Shown: piece by piece, positions 47,166 through 59,121 of the stretch
Numbering within the stretch: the first letter of the stretch is position 1
Layout: each line of letters begins with the position of its first letter
Assembly (NCBI GenBank): GCA_933207985.1
Contig: OW240921.1
Coordinates: 94,657,339-94,721,338 of the forward strand
Length of the DNA stretch: 64,000 nucleotides
Reading direction: 5' to 3'
Source: Pelobates cultripes
Taxonomy: Eukaryota; Chordata; Amphibia; Anura; Pelobatidae
Notes under the pieces: generated by a model
What the model was told of the DNA's origin: nothing
What the model saw: only the letters and a program-made list of their open reading frames with translations
The model's database searches: none
Program-made: the position numbers and the translations under genes

Positions 47166-47252
47166 CAGGGGACATGTGGGGTAGGAGGTAGATGTATGGG
47201 GGGGCTCCAGGGAAATTTTCACACCGGGGCTCCGTGGTTTCTAGTTACGCCT

Positions 47253-47291
47253 CTGATATACACACACACACATATATACATAAAATGTGCA

Positions 47292-47346
<55 letters not shown>

Positions 47347-47347
47347 T
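47253..47347. repeat. CA/TA/GT compound microsatellite
   Basis: CACACACACA, GTGTGTGTGTG, an 11-unit TA run and CACACACACACACA follow each other and can fold back on one another. Confidence 0.92.
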
Positions 47348-47378
47348 TTTATTTCCTATATATGTATAATATTATTAT

Positions 47379-47538
47379 AATTAAAGCATTTTACAATATA
47401 TTATACATATATAATGAATATATATGATTTCATTATAAGTGTATTTTGAGATATATGTGTATATAGCTCACAGTACACTTATAATGAAATCATATATATG
47501 CATTATATATGTATAATATATTATAAAATGCTTTAATT
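47379..47538. repeat. Inverted repeat with 65-bp arms
   Basis: The left arm 47379-47443 (AATTAAAGCATTTTAC...) and right arm 47474-47538 are complementary at 63 of 65 positions around a 30-bp loop. A third partial copy of the arm core lies at 47540-47575. The arms are almost pure A/T and could extrude as a cruciform. It may be a TA-inserting MITE. Confidence 0.93.
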
Positions 47539-47870
47539 GATTTATAATATATTATACATATATAATATATGTATAACTTGTTTATTTTATTTTTTTACTT
47601 TTTAGCAGCCTGGGGGACTGCCTGACAGCTCAGACATTCCCCCTGCTGGCAGCTCCTAGAGTCGTATTGCGGCAATGTGATCATGGTGATCACATGGCCC
47701 TGGAGGACCGGGGTGGCCAGAGCTGCTGCAGGAGGACTGCTGGGGTCTTCGGCAGTCCCCCCCCCGACTGTGATCGCTGCGGATCGCCGGTCCAGATAAG
47801 TCCAGGGCTCCTATTTGCCACGGACATACTAGGTACGTCTGCGGTCCTTAACGACCATTTTTTTGAAGAT

Positions 47871-49296
47871 GCAGAGAAAGATTAGACTAGGCTTGTAAAA
47901 AACAAGACCAATACTAATCCTATTACCATTGTTTGAATAAACTAAACAGGTATTAGGCTAGGTGCCTTGATTAAAAACACAAACTTTATTGAATCCCTAT
48001 ACGGGTAAAGAAATCACACACAAAAAGATAATAAATGTAGCGAAAGTGTCAAAGAAATGTGCTTTAAAAATGAAAAAGTAAAGTAAATATACTTGTTTAA
48101 AATAGGACCAACTGTCAGAATTTCAACAGTAATTTCAAGATTACACACCCACTTGAAATCGAGATACACTAGCTAATAGACCCAATACAGTGTTGCAAAG
48201 AGTCTCAGAACCCTTGATTATTGCAACTCAGAAGAAGACCGAACGCCGGCGGGGGAACAGTGGCGATCGGTAAGTACATGGGGAGGAAGAGGGAGGGAGG
48301 GTAGAGGGTTAATTTTATTATTTAATTTTATTTATTTTTATTTTTTTAAACTATTTAAACTATCCCTTACATTAAAGATTTAGCAAATTACATCATAATC
48401 CAGTTCAGACAAGGCAAAGCCAGGGCAAACCTTGTTTCATTTCTCCTCTTCTCTATATGCTTTCTCTATGCTGACTGTCATCAGCTAACGACACAGTTGA
48501 TAACAATGATTGACACCGAGATGATAAAAAGATGTAGATTTCTCAATTTCGTTTTGTTTTTCACACCTCAATAATACATATCTGCTAAATATAGGGATAA
48601 GTAAATATAATCTTAAAAATCCTGGTAAGTAACATTTCTCCTTTAAAATGTCTTACATCCATAAGCGCAGTCCGCAAACGTAACAATTTAATCGTCACAC
48701 AGTGCTGCTATTCTCCTACGAAAACAAGGTGCACTTTAAACCATTAAAGACGAAATGAGCATGGTATGACTCATTTTAGATCCTTGGAATCTTTACACAT
48801 GACAGGAGAAGAGATGGATCAATCAAAAATCGCTGCTAACTATACGCACGTAAAGAATGAATATAGTTTTAACCATAAAGCTGGCCTGACGTCCGTTTAA
48901 ATGTCAGTTTCTTATGGGAAAATAAACATCTTATTAGCTATACTGAGCACGGAGCAGCATAGATTATTTATCATTTATATAAAATCACCATAACTCAAAA
49001 TGGAGGGCATGTTGTTCCCTTTCCAGGACATTTACTCGTTCTACTGTAGCAACTCATAAATGCTGACTCATTCGAGAAAAGCATGGATTAATTCAACCAA
49101 TCAGCAAGACTGTAGTGTGTTGCTCAGCTGCCTCCACCAATCAGAAACAGAACTACTATACTAACGCACACACCAGTTTGAAAAAGAATTATTAGTATCT
49201 AAATGGGGCATCACACATCATTAACTGTTTGTTTGCTAGAGGACTATAGCATTGTTTGCCTTAGCACATCCTCAGTCAGAAGACAAGCTGAGCCAC
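47871..49296. other. Noncoding stretch
   Basis: A short G-rich piece (ACGCCGGCGGGGGAACAG, 48243-48260) resembles MITE interiors. The rest is AT-rich. Nothing else is recognised. Confidence 0.35.
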
Positions 49297-49777
49297 TTAA
49301 AGGACCACTCTAGGCACCCAGACCACTTCAGCTTAATGAGGTGGTCTGGGTGCCAGGTCCAGCCAGGATTAACCCTTTTTTCTATAAACATAGAAGTTTC
49401 ACAGAAACTGCTATGTTTATAAATGGGTTAATCCAGCCTCTAGTAGCTGTTTCATTGACAGCCGCTAGAGGGCTTCTGCGCTTCTCACTGTGATTTTCAC
49501 AGTGAGAAGATGCCAGCGTTCATAGGAAAGCATTGTGAATGCTTTCCTATGAGACTGGCTGAATGCGCGCGTGGCTCCTGCCACACATGCGCATTCAGCC
49601 GAAGAGGATGAGAGGAGGCGGAGAGCTCCCCGTCCGGCGCTGGAGAAAGAGGTACGTTTAACCCCTTCCTCTCCTTCCAGCCCGGCGGGAGGGGGACCCT
49701 GAGGGTGGGGGCACCCTCAGGGCACTATAGTGCCAGGAAAACAAGTATGTTTTCCTGGCACTATAGTGGTCCTTTAA
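49297..49777. mobile_element. TTAA MITE family I, complete copy
   Basis: TTAA at 49297-49300 and 49774-49777, with the CAGACCACTTCAGC / GGTGGTCTGGG and CAGGAAAAC / GTTTTCCTG hairpins. It is very close to 22139-22642, including the TGCGCATTCAGCC interior. Confidence 0.88.
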
Positions 49778-50505
49778 CAAGTTACCTGTACTAATAAAGG
49801 GATATCATTACATTTTGGCTCCCATGCGGTCGTAAGGACTGATTTGAGAAGTGTATCACTACAGGCCAATTGTATTGCACTTATTTGGCTAATGCAGGCT
49901 GTTTCACTCTTTGCTTCTAATTTGTATTAGTTCAGATAATATTGAGTTATTTATATACAATTAACTGTATTTGTGTGTAATGAACTTCCTTGTTGCCTTT
50001 CAAATCAACCACTTTTTTTTTTTAAATGCAGTACATTAAATCCTATTAAATTTAGAACAAGGGTACAAGTTAATTTATAGAATGCGCAAGAAATATTTGT
50101 AATGAATTTTTAAAAAATTAATTTGTTAATTCCACTCTTGCCAGCTAATTCCAGGATTCCAGTCACCTAGCAACATTTTAGTTACTACCAGGGCCAAGCG
50201 TGGTCAAAAATGTGGCCATGGGCAGAGCAGCCCAAATGGAGGGGGGAAGTGGGGTGTTGTGACATTACAAATGTCACGTATACCCTCCCAAGTGGGCACT
50301 TCAGTTTGATAACCCTACAGGGCTACCCATGTACAAATCTCTAATAATAATCACCGTTTTCCAGAAAGGCATCCAGCCAAGACACGATTTTGCTGCATGG
50401 TGAAATGTTGATTGATTTTAACTTAATCTATTAATGAAGCAGATGCGTTTAACCATTCTTTATGGTGCAATATTTTTAATTTGTTGGCAACGGAGGCTGA
50501 TGCAT
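49778..50505. other. AT-rich noncoding stretch
   Basis: No gene is seen. CAGGGCCAAGCG near 50209 resembles a CAGGGCC element end. Confidence 0.35.
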
Positions 50506-50872
50506 ACCTCTCAACATTTCAAGTGGACAAACAGGGACACTTTAATTTTAGGAGGGTAAGTGTCGGTGTGGTCAGGGGTGGGGCTGTTCTGAGAATTTTT
50601 AGGTGACTTACTAATAACAATTTATTCAACTGAAATGTAATTTATAACAAAAACAATTTATCTTATTTAAAGAGACTGATTTCTAAACACGTTTATTGCA
50701 GTTTAAAGACACATTACTGTCAGTATTATTGCTGTGGTGCTCTGTTATGCATTCAGACGCAACAACAAGAATATGTAAAAGTGGGACAATACTATAGAAA
50801 AGAGGGAAAAGGGGATTTGGGCACAAAATAGGGACTGTCTTTTCTAAATAGCTACACTTAGGAGGTATGCTG
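50506..50872 (+). mobile_element. CATACCTC-ended repeat, copy B
   Basis: It starts GCATACCTCTCAACATTTCA and ends AGGAGGTATGC, giving short inverted termini. It is the diverged reverse complement of 13769-14128. Confidence 0.65.
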
Positions 50873-52532
50873 CTGCTGTTCAATTATCTTGGGGTAAAAG
50901 GTGATAAGAGCAGTCAGGAGAAGCACACAATGAGATGAGGGGTGTAAGGAGAGACACATAAGAGAATAATAGGGGATCAAGACAGACAGATGTTTAGAGG
51001 GGCAAGAAAGACGTATAAATGCATAACGGGGAGCAGAAAGACAAAGACAGACACAAACATGTTAACATTCAAGGGATTACCATCTGACAAATATGCCCCA
51101 GATGCCAAATAATGATGGGCGAGCCGGTCCATATGCCCTCTAATGGACTACAGTACACAGAATTATATAATGGAATCCTAGCAGATAAATGTATCCTCAG
51201 GGTAAAATAAATATTGTCATGGAGCAAAGGCGACGGCAGTTTGAGCTCTGTTTTGCAATTCAGAATAAAACTCAACACATGTATAGACGTAATTGTGAGG
51301 GAAGGCATTAAAGACAGATTTTTAAGACTTAAAGAACCAATGACAGTTTCTATTTTCCTTTCTGGTGGTCTGTTTCCCAATGTGAAAATATCTCACTTGT
51401 ACAGCTTTAGTTTAGCTCTATACCGGACTTCCCATCAGGCAGAAAACCTTTAAGAGTATCTTGAAACATAGAATTGTAAACATGCCATGGGATATCATTG
51501 GTTCTTTGGTAGATTACTGCTTTAAATAATTTCTTTTTGCAAATAGTAAAATCACAGTAAGCCGTTTTTCACAACTATCCTTATTCAGAAAAAAAGCAGG
51601 GTGTTTTTAACTATCGAAATTTTAATTTGATAACTTGTTTAATTGAACAGAGCACACTGGTGTTAATTTAATCTAAGCTGACAAGAGGCATTTGTCGGCT
51701 ACAAGAGGACTTCTATTAAGTCTTTTAAAGAATTAATTTAGGAACCTTTACACCACCAAAAGTTATGTTATGTTTGGAAAGTATTTAAAAAAAGGATACC
51801 TGAATACATAACCCCACTGAAACCTGTGTTTGCCTGCTAACATTACTCTAATCCATGACTACTCTTCAGTTGTGAATGGGACAGTATAGGCACTATAATC
51901 ACTTCAATCCACTAAAGTGGTCCCTTTAAGGGCCTGCTGGGGTTGTGAGTATCTCAAAACCTGTCTGAATAAATTATTAATTTTATATATGTTACACTAT
52001 GGGTCTTTGTGCCCATTCTCTATTTTGTCCTTTAAACACCTGAGACAGAATATTCTTTTTTTTTTCCAGATAGTGGCTGCAATCAAACCCCACCAGTTGA
52101 ATTTTATTTTATATTTACTTTTACATTTATGATGCATTTGATTTATTTGAGTTTGGGCATTGCATTTATTTGTTTATTGTTTTATATTTGTATGGGTTTA
52201 TTTGACAATTGTATCCTATTTTACGGAAGGGGACAATGGAGTTGAGGCAGGTCCCACATAATTGGCACACTAATCCTAAAGTGGGAAGAACAAGGTGAGG
52301 TGCAGGTAATGTCCCCATTGCCCCTGAAGAGAAGTCAAACAATGTCACAGAAGTCCAGAAATCAGCTACCACCTTTAAAACCCCTGGCGAAAATATACAG
52401 GGTTCCAGGTATGTATATTAAAGAAAGGTTTTTAAAATCCCTAGTCAGAGAGAAACTAGGCAGGGTTCATGACTTGCCCATTAGCCCATATCTGATGTGG
52501 CATGACTTGTATGACTCAAGGAGGTCATTTTG

Positions 52533-52572
<40 letters not shown>

Positions 52573-53579
52573 TTATTTTTTGTAACAGTCTTTCAAACCA
52601 TGCCACTGCAAGTCTGAGTGTGATATTATTTCTCACAATATATGAGGCAGCTGTATGGCTGCATTATAAAATAAAACATTTTAAAACATATTTAATGTCT
52701 GATTGGCAACTTATCAGGTATGTACAATGCTAGAAAATGTTTTTAATTAATTCTATCATCAATGTCTTGTGCCTTACTGCATCATAGTTGAACTGTTGTC
52801 TATTGTTCCAACCTAAGGCAAGCTTAAGGTAGAATAGGTTGTTCATTCAGGTTTGAGTCATGAAATCACGGGCAGTTATTGGTTTGACAGGTGGTCGGTG
52901 CTATTCCATTGATTGTAAAACCTCAGAAAGCTATCGCTTGTTTGCTCTTCAGAACAACCCAAGCATAACTCATTTTATTGTGTGAGCATTTGGGATCCAA
53001 GAACGAAGATTTCAATAAACAGGATATGAAACCTCCACTAAGTCCAAAACAAGAAAATCTCAATCAGATATTGTTTTACATCGGAGTTTATGCAGAAAGT
53101 GATAGATGAGACCAAAGTCTGACTCACAAGCAGTCAAAGTAGAAAAGTTCAGGTATCTGAGCTACAGTCACTAAGACAACATCTATACAAATACAATTAC
53201 TAATATAAAATAGAATTGTAAAGAGAATGCAATATAAAAAGGTCTATAAGCCAGCTTGGTGTTAAAGATTGTTACATAGTGGAAACGTATTTAATTTATG
53301 TGGCTAATGTCACGCAAGAAACACATATCTTAAAGGTTTCTTGTGGCACGGGACATAGAAGAACAGACATAACAGCCTGTGTATCTCGACTTTATGTTAG
53401 CCATTATTCTTTAAAAAATATATAATGTGATGGGATTACAAGGTTGTATGATAAATTTACTTACGCATGGCAAAAAAAATACAAAATAGTTTCGGCCGAA
53501 CCACTTTGGTTTGTGATTTGGCTCCATTTTGGCTCAGAATTCAGGAATCTCCAAGTCTAATGACAAATGCTTATACTAC
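50873..53579. other. AT-rich noncoding stretch
   Basis: A pure TA microsatellite lies at 52536-52569. A small degenerate foldback (GGCACTATAATCACTTC / AAAGTGGTCCCTTTAA) at about 51885-51930 looks like a MITE remnant. No gene is seen. Confidence 0.4.
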
Positions 53580-54135
53580 CTGTGACGGAACTCCTGTACT
53601 CTGACTGAGAACCTCCACTAGGTCAGCTTCCTCACTGCTACCAGTGGATTCTAGAGTGCTTCACACGCAGTTGCCAAAGCTTGACTGGGGTCACTGAGGA
53701 CCTCTTCCACTGGACCAGGCTGCAGTTTTCTCCTTCCTGGTAGGCATCCTCCTCTCTGCCTTTGTGTCTTGGGCTTCTCTCCCAGGCAGTTATCGACACT
53801 CTTGCCTACACTGTCTCCAACTACTACCTTTACAAAGGCACTTGTGTCAATCAGGCTCTTGGACTAGCTCTTTCTTAATACGTCCCTGGGATCAGGAACC
53901 AGTGCAGCAAGCCAACAGGTCTGAAATCTCTGTTACTGGAATCCACAAACAAATCAGACAGGACACACAGTTCCCAATGGAACTAACAAACAATGCTTTA
54001 TTTATACTCAGAACTAGACCCTATACGCATTACATTAAACTTATGGCGACACACTCAATCCAATACACATAACTAAATCATACGAGGAATCACACAGGTA
54101 CTCATAATAATACAATACATGATTTACAAAGGGGT
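53580..54135. mobile_element. LTR-like segment
   Basis: It begins TGTGACGGAACTCCTGTAC, a typical LTR-type TG start, and is richer in GC than its surroundings. A TGCTTTATTTATACTC stretch at 53994-54009 could carry a reverse-strand polyadenylation signal. No partner LTR, target duplication or coding region was found. Confidence 0.3.
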
Positions 54136-54189
54136 GGGGAAGACAAAGACTAACAAGAAATATATCTCATGCCTGCATGTTTTTTTACA

Positions 54190-55777
54190 AATAAAAATGA
54201 AGGAAAAGAACCTCAGTTAGGAAAAAGGACACATTAGTCATTTGTTACATTTGAGTTTACAGACGAAGAGGTTCTATTTCAACTGTCAAAAGTAAATACA
54301 AATAAGTCAATGGGACCTGATGGGATACGCCCAAAGTTATTAAAAGAGCTTAGTGGTGTACTAGCAAAACCATTAACAGATTTATTTAACCAATCATTGT
54401 TAACAGTAGTCCCAAAAGATTGGAAAGTAGAGAATGTTGTGTTTATTCACAAGAAAGGGAGGAGGGAGGAGGGAGGAGTCGGGCAACTATAGGACAGTAA
54501 GCCTTACTTCAGTAGTGGGGGAAGTAATGGAAACCGTTTTGAAGGATAGGATTGTTGAACATCTAAAATCACATGGATTTCAAGATCAGAGACAACATGG
54601 GTTTACTTCAGGGAGATCATGCCAAATTAATCTTATTGATATTTTTGATTGGGTAACTAAAATTATAGATCAGGGTGGTGCAGTAGACATTGCTTACCTA
54701 GATTTCAGTAAGGCTTTTGACACTGTTGCACATAGAAGGCTTATCAATAAACTGCAATCTTTAAGTTTGGATTCCAATATTGTTGAATGGGTAAGGCAGT
54801 GGCTGAATGACAGGCAACAGTGGGTTGTAGTCAATAGAGTATATTCTAAGTAAGGTCTTGTTACCAGTAGGGTACCTCAGGGATCTGTACTTGGACCCAT
54901 TCTCTTTAATATTTTTATTAGTGATATTGCAGAAGGTCTTGATGGTAAGGTATGTCTTTTTGCTGATGATACTAAGATATGTAACAGGGCTGATGTTCCA
55001 GTTGGGATAAGCCAAATGGCAAATGATTTAGGTAAACTAGAAAAATGGTCAGAATTGTGGCAACTGATATATAATGTGGATAAGTGCAAGATAATGCATC
55101 TTGGACGTAAAAACCCAAGAGCAGAGGATAGAATATTTGATAGAGTTCTAACCTCAACATCTGAGGAAAGGGATTTAAGGGTAGTTATTTCAGATGACTT
55201 AAAGGTAGGCAGACAATGTAATAGAGCAGCAGGAAATGCTGGCAGAATGCTTGGTTGTATAGGGAGAGGTATTAGCAGTAGAAAGAGGGAAGTGCTCATT
55301 CCACTGTTGAGACACTGGTGAGACCTCACTTTGAGTATTGTACGCAGTACTGGAGACCGTATCTTCAGAAGGATATTGATACTTTGGAGACAGTTCAGAG
55401 AAGGGCTACTAAAATGGTTCATGGATTGCAGTATAAAACTTACCAGGAAAGGTTAAAGGATCTTAACATGTATAGCTTGGATGGAATCAACACAGTAAAG
55501 GGGGAGACTATATTTAAAAGAAGAAAAACTACCACAACAAGAAGACATAGCCTTAAATTACAGGGGCAAAGGTTTAAAAATAGGGTAGTGGGTGCATGGA
55601 ATAGCCTTCCAGCTGAAGTGGTAGAGGTTAACACAGTGAGGGAGTTTAAGCATGCGTGGGATAGGCATAATTCTATCCTAGACTTAAGATAAGGCCAGGG
55701 ACTATTTAGAAAATTGGGAAGACTAGATGGGCCGAATGGTTCTTATCAGTTGTCACAGTCCATGTTTCTATGTATGT
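54190..55777 (+). mobile_element. CR1-like LINE, 5'-truncated
   Basis: A truncated non-LTR retrotransposon contains reverse transcriptase remnants. It ends in GACTAGATGGGCCGAATGGT ... CATGTTTCTATG, a 3' end of the kind used by CR1/L2-like LINEs with a short 3' repeat instead of poly(A). The 5' end is lost before the reverse transcriptase finger region. The left boundary is approximate. Confidence 0.85.
54235..55692 (+). pseudogene. Reverse transcriptase pseudogene (CR1-like ORF2, C-terminal part)
   Basis: The RT motifs appear in order: GPDGIRPKLLKEL; AYLDFSKAFDTVAHRRL (motif A with the catalytic D); VPQGSVLGPILFNIF (motif B); FADDTKI (the catalytic box). The C-terminal LEYC-type, VQRRATKM and NSLPAEVV motifs follow. 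The frame breaks at a GGGAGGAGGGAGGAGG expansion (54462-54480), at a TAA stop (54851-54853), and at an indel near 55310. A stretch after YSLDGI (about 55480) is shorter than usual, suggesting a small deletion. It is not functional. The family in general copies its RNA at the target DNA nick. Confidence 0.9.
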
Positions 55778-57624
55778 AATTATCTTTTAGTTTTTCCCTA
55801 ATGGCAATTTTACTTATAGTGAAATAAAGTGCCCACTCTTTCCTGTCTATGATAATATAAACCAATTATATTTAGCGTTCCAAGGGGGTGTATACTTTTG
55901 CCACAAATAGGTGTAGGAATATGTGTGAAACCAGTGCTTTTTGTACATCAGGTGAATGGTAAGAGGGGAGCACAAAGGAGCTGTTCCCTCACTGCGAAAG
56001 TCCCCTAATCTCCTTATGGTCCCCATAGTGGATGCCTGTATAGGAAAACCTCAGTCGACAGCGCTAAATTATACCATCACATTGTATAATCTCTCATCCC
56101 ACGGGTTGGTATAGTGTAGGCCACAGACCCCCCAAATTAGGAAGTAGAAATCACACAAAATCACCCGTCTTGCCAGCAATGCTGATTTGTTTATTTTGTT
56201 ACTAATTGGAAATTGCCCAGTTGTTCATTTCTGAGACATTTCTGACCTAGCCATCCTGTGTCATCCGGAATATTTCATGCATTCATGACCATTTCTGAAA
56301 GCTGTGTATGGTGTATGATCTTCAGTTAAAATATTTGGATCAATTTAGAGATGGGTTTGCAGTATATGTGTCCAGTAAATTTAGGGAATTCTCTCCAAAT
56401 GTGTTCCTGCAAAAATGTTCTACAGAGAATGGAATCTTGGTAAATAAATCCCATTTGCGTGTTCAGTGAGAACCCTATTAATTTACTAAATGTCACTAAT
56501 TTTAACAGGACCTTTGCAAGTAATACTATATTTATAAAGCAGTTATAACATATAGCACTGTAGCAAAAGACCCAGCAGACAGCTCGGACAGCTCCGAATA
56601 TCTGGCAAGACTGAAGCAGTCTACTAATCATATCGTTTAGATCGATATATAAGAACGAGCTGCCTTAGATAATCATATTTTAGAATATCTATGTTTGTGT
56701 ACGTAAAGTCTGGACTTTTTTTTTCCATTACCTACAGAATGCTTAATGTGAATTTCAGGTACAGCCCAAAGCTTCATCCAGTATTGCTATTTGGACACGA
56801 TGATTTGAGATTAGAAAATTATTATGAGTCAGCTGCAAATTAAGGTGAATGGGTGAGCAGTTTTTATAAAATTATGTTCTACAATTGCCTTGTAGCAGAT
56901 GTTCAAAGACACCAATTATCTCTTTGCGTTCCATAGACTGCTGTGTGATGTGTTCCAAACCTCTCATACTGTAAAGAGGTTATTTTTTTTAAGTGGCCTA
57001 CATTGTAACACCGTTATAAAAATTAGTCTCCCACCTCCCCTCCCGGATGTTGGTGTGATCCAGATTTAGCTGATAAAAAGCCAACTTTGTTACATCTATC
57101 TTCACTCTTTTTACACATTTGCCAACAGTTTGTTAATTATAAACAGATTAGCTAGCTTCATGTGGGTTTAAGTATGACAGCACAAAAGTTAGATACAAAA
57201 TCGCGATCTTTCAACTTTGTCACTAATAATCTTTTTACTGCCCAGGAGAACGCGGCTAAAAATTACCAAGAAAAAATATTTCTCCAGTGATACAGTAAAC
57301 TACAGGGATACTAAATTTTAACTCGTTGAAATGTAACTGTCTAGTTACCTTCTAAAAATAAAATGCCGGTATAAGGCAAAAATAAAACAAATCTGAGCAA
57401 TATTAAAACTCACTGGCATCCTGCAATTCATAAGTAGGAATTATCATTTTCTTTTCAAAGCATTCTAAAGATCGGTCTTTGAAGGTGTATTCATATATAG
57501 CTGTGCTACATTTATTTAAGGTAAAGCAATTATAAAGTAGTTACATTTTCTCTGTCATCAGAAATTTTCTATGTCATCAATATATCTTTGTTATATGCCT
57601 ATATCCCTGGTTGATTATCTAGAT
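55778..57624. other. AT-rich noncoding stretch
   Basis: No gene or repeat I can support. A stretch near 55885-55915 (GGGGGTGTATACTTTTGCCA) is reminiscent of a transposon terminus. Confidence 0.35.
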
Positions 57625-57719
57625 CAGGAGTAGGCAACCTTCAGCAATCCAGGTGTTGTGGACTACATTATGGGAGATGTAGTCCACATTATCAGGAGTG
57701 CGAAAGATTGCCTACCGCG
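57625..57719. mobile_element. Short hAT-type MITE (AGTAGGCAACC family)
   Basis: It starts CAGGAGTAGGCAACCTT and ends AAGATTGCCTACC, with an interior perfect hairpin GTGGACTACAT / ATGTAGTCCAC. The flanks ATCTAGAT (57617-57624) and ATCTAGGT (57720-57727) match at 7 of 8, a plausible 8-bp target duplication. Confidence 0.78.
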
Positions 57720-57982
57720 ATCTAGGTTGATGTTTGTTTGTTTGTTTTCATTGTAACAGATTCTGAGTTAATTATAATTTAGATTTTTCTTGGGTACAGT
57801 GGGAACACTGCATTGGACGGAATTTTGATTAAACAAATCCTCTCTATTTCTGGACTGTGAAAAACAGTAAAGTATTTTAAAAATGACAGATTCTGATTTG
57901 CTGCTCATGTGAAATTCTCTGTGCACATTAAAAAAGAAAAAAACGAATAAAAAACCTGACACTTCCACACTGAAAGACAGTC

Positions 57983-58412
57983 ATAAAGGGACACTATAGT
58001 CACCAGAACAACTGCAGCTTAATGTAGTTGTTGTGGTGTCTCAAGCCTCTCCCTGCAGGCTGAGCACTGTAAATGCGACATTGCTGCATAGTAACAACTC
58101 TAGGTGCAGTCACTCAGACGTGCACCTACTCTCGGCGCGGAGAAGCTGAACGCTGCCCGCAGAAGCGCTTTAATTCAGTGCATCTCTATGTGGAGATTTT
58201 TAATTGTGTGAAAGTATCAGCTGACCTCTCTTGGCCAACAAATGAGTGCCTGTGCCTCAAAATCTGTACAGAAGTTACATTTGCCCGCTACACGTCCGGC
58301 AGTTAAATTTGGTATGTGCAGCATTTCACAGTGAAACGCTGCACATACAGACTCCAGGCACCACGTTCACTTCAAATCATTGAAGTTGTCATGGTGCTTG
58401 AATTTACCCTCT
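57983..58412. mobile_element. TTAA MITE family II, degraded copy
   Basis: The left end AAAGGGACACTATAGTCACC with its GAACAACTGCAGC / GTAGTTGTTGTGG hairpin is intact except for a mutated first TTAA. The interior and right end are diverged. A CAGCATTTCACAGTGAAACG with TGC hairpin lies near 58320. Confidence 0.65.
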
Positions 58413-58580
58413 AATCTGCTGAGAATATAATATCCAGTGCTACACTTATTGTGAAGACTAATCTTGGATTAGTCATATTCTCTATATATAAATCTTCAGT
58501 ACAATGGACTTCCCATATATAGTTCAGCAAATATATGTAAAAGTTTCATAGCATGAGGCAAAGATAGTGGCATCAAGCTT

Positions 58581-59121
58581 GATATAGGCACACTATAGTC
58601 CTCAAACAACTTTAGCTTAATGAAGGAGTTTTGCTGTATACATCATGCCCCTGTAGTCTCACTGCTCAATTCACTGCCACTTAGGAGTCAAAACACTTTT
58701 GTTTCTGTTTAAAGCCATAGTCACACCTCCCAGTGACTTACACAGCCTGCATGAAAAAATGGCTACCTTCTGAATAAGATGTTAACTTACTTTAGATGTT
58801 TATATCCCCATCTCTGTAAATTGGACTTTAATCACATATAGGATACTCCTCCAGGCCCTAGAAGTCTATTCACGGAGATAAGAAATTCTAAATTTAACAA
58901 AATTTGCAATACAGGAAGTTTAAACATTAGATGTATCTATACAGGAAGTGTTTAGGAAGGCTGTGCAAGTCACATGTAGGGAGGTATCACTAGGGCTGTA
59001 TAAACAAAGTAATTTTGTTTATGATAGAGAATCTGAGCAGTGAAACAACAGGGGCATGATCTACCCACCAAAACCGCTTAATTAAGCTAACATTGTTTGG
59101 TTGCCTATAGTGTCACTTTAA
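58581..59121. mobile_element. TTAA MITE family III, second copy
   Basis: It aligns with 328-842 through GTCTCACTGCTCAATT, CAGCCTGCATGAAAAAA, AACATTAGATGTATCT and TACAGGAAGTGT. The right TTAA is at 59118-59121; the left TTAA has decayed. Confidence 0.8.

Larger units (their letters stand above)
44467..47870 (+). mobile_element. Large old TTAACCCC-ended repeat (interrupted)
   Basis: The left end TTAACCCCTTAGTGACCAG is followed by AT-rich sequence typical of a high-copy anuran repeat, as I remember it. After an inserted LTR the element resumes at about 45927. It contains internal direct repeats (see separate entry) and ends with a GC-rich block (GATCATGGTGATCACATGG, GCGGTCCTTAACGACC) near 47870. 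The matching TTAAGGGGTTAA terminus is missing. Microsatellites and a palindrome lie within 46975-47580. No ORF is convincing. Confidence 0.6.

Noticed and set aside
52300..52533. 77-codon basic ORF
   Set aside because: It has no recognised domain or context and is within the length expected by chance in this window.
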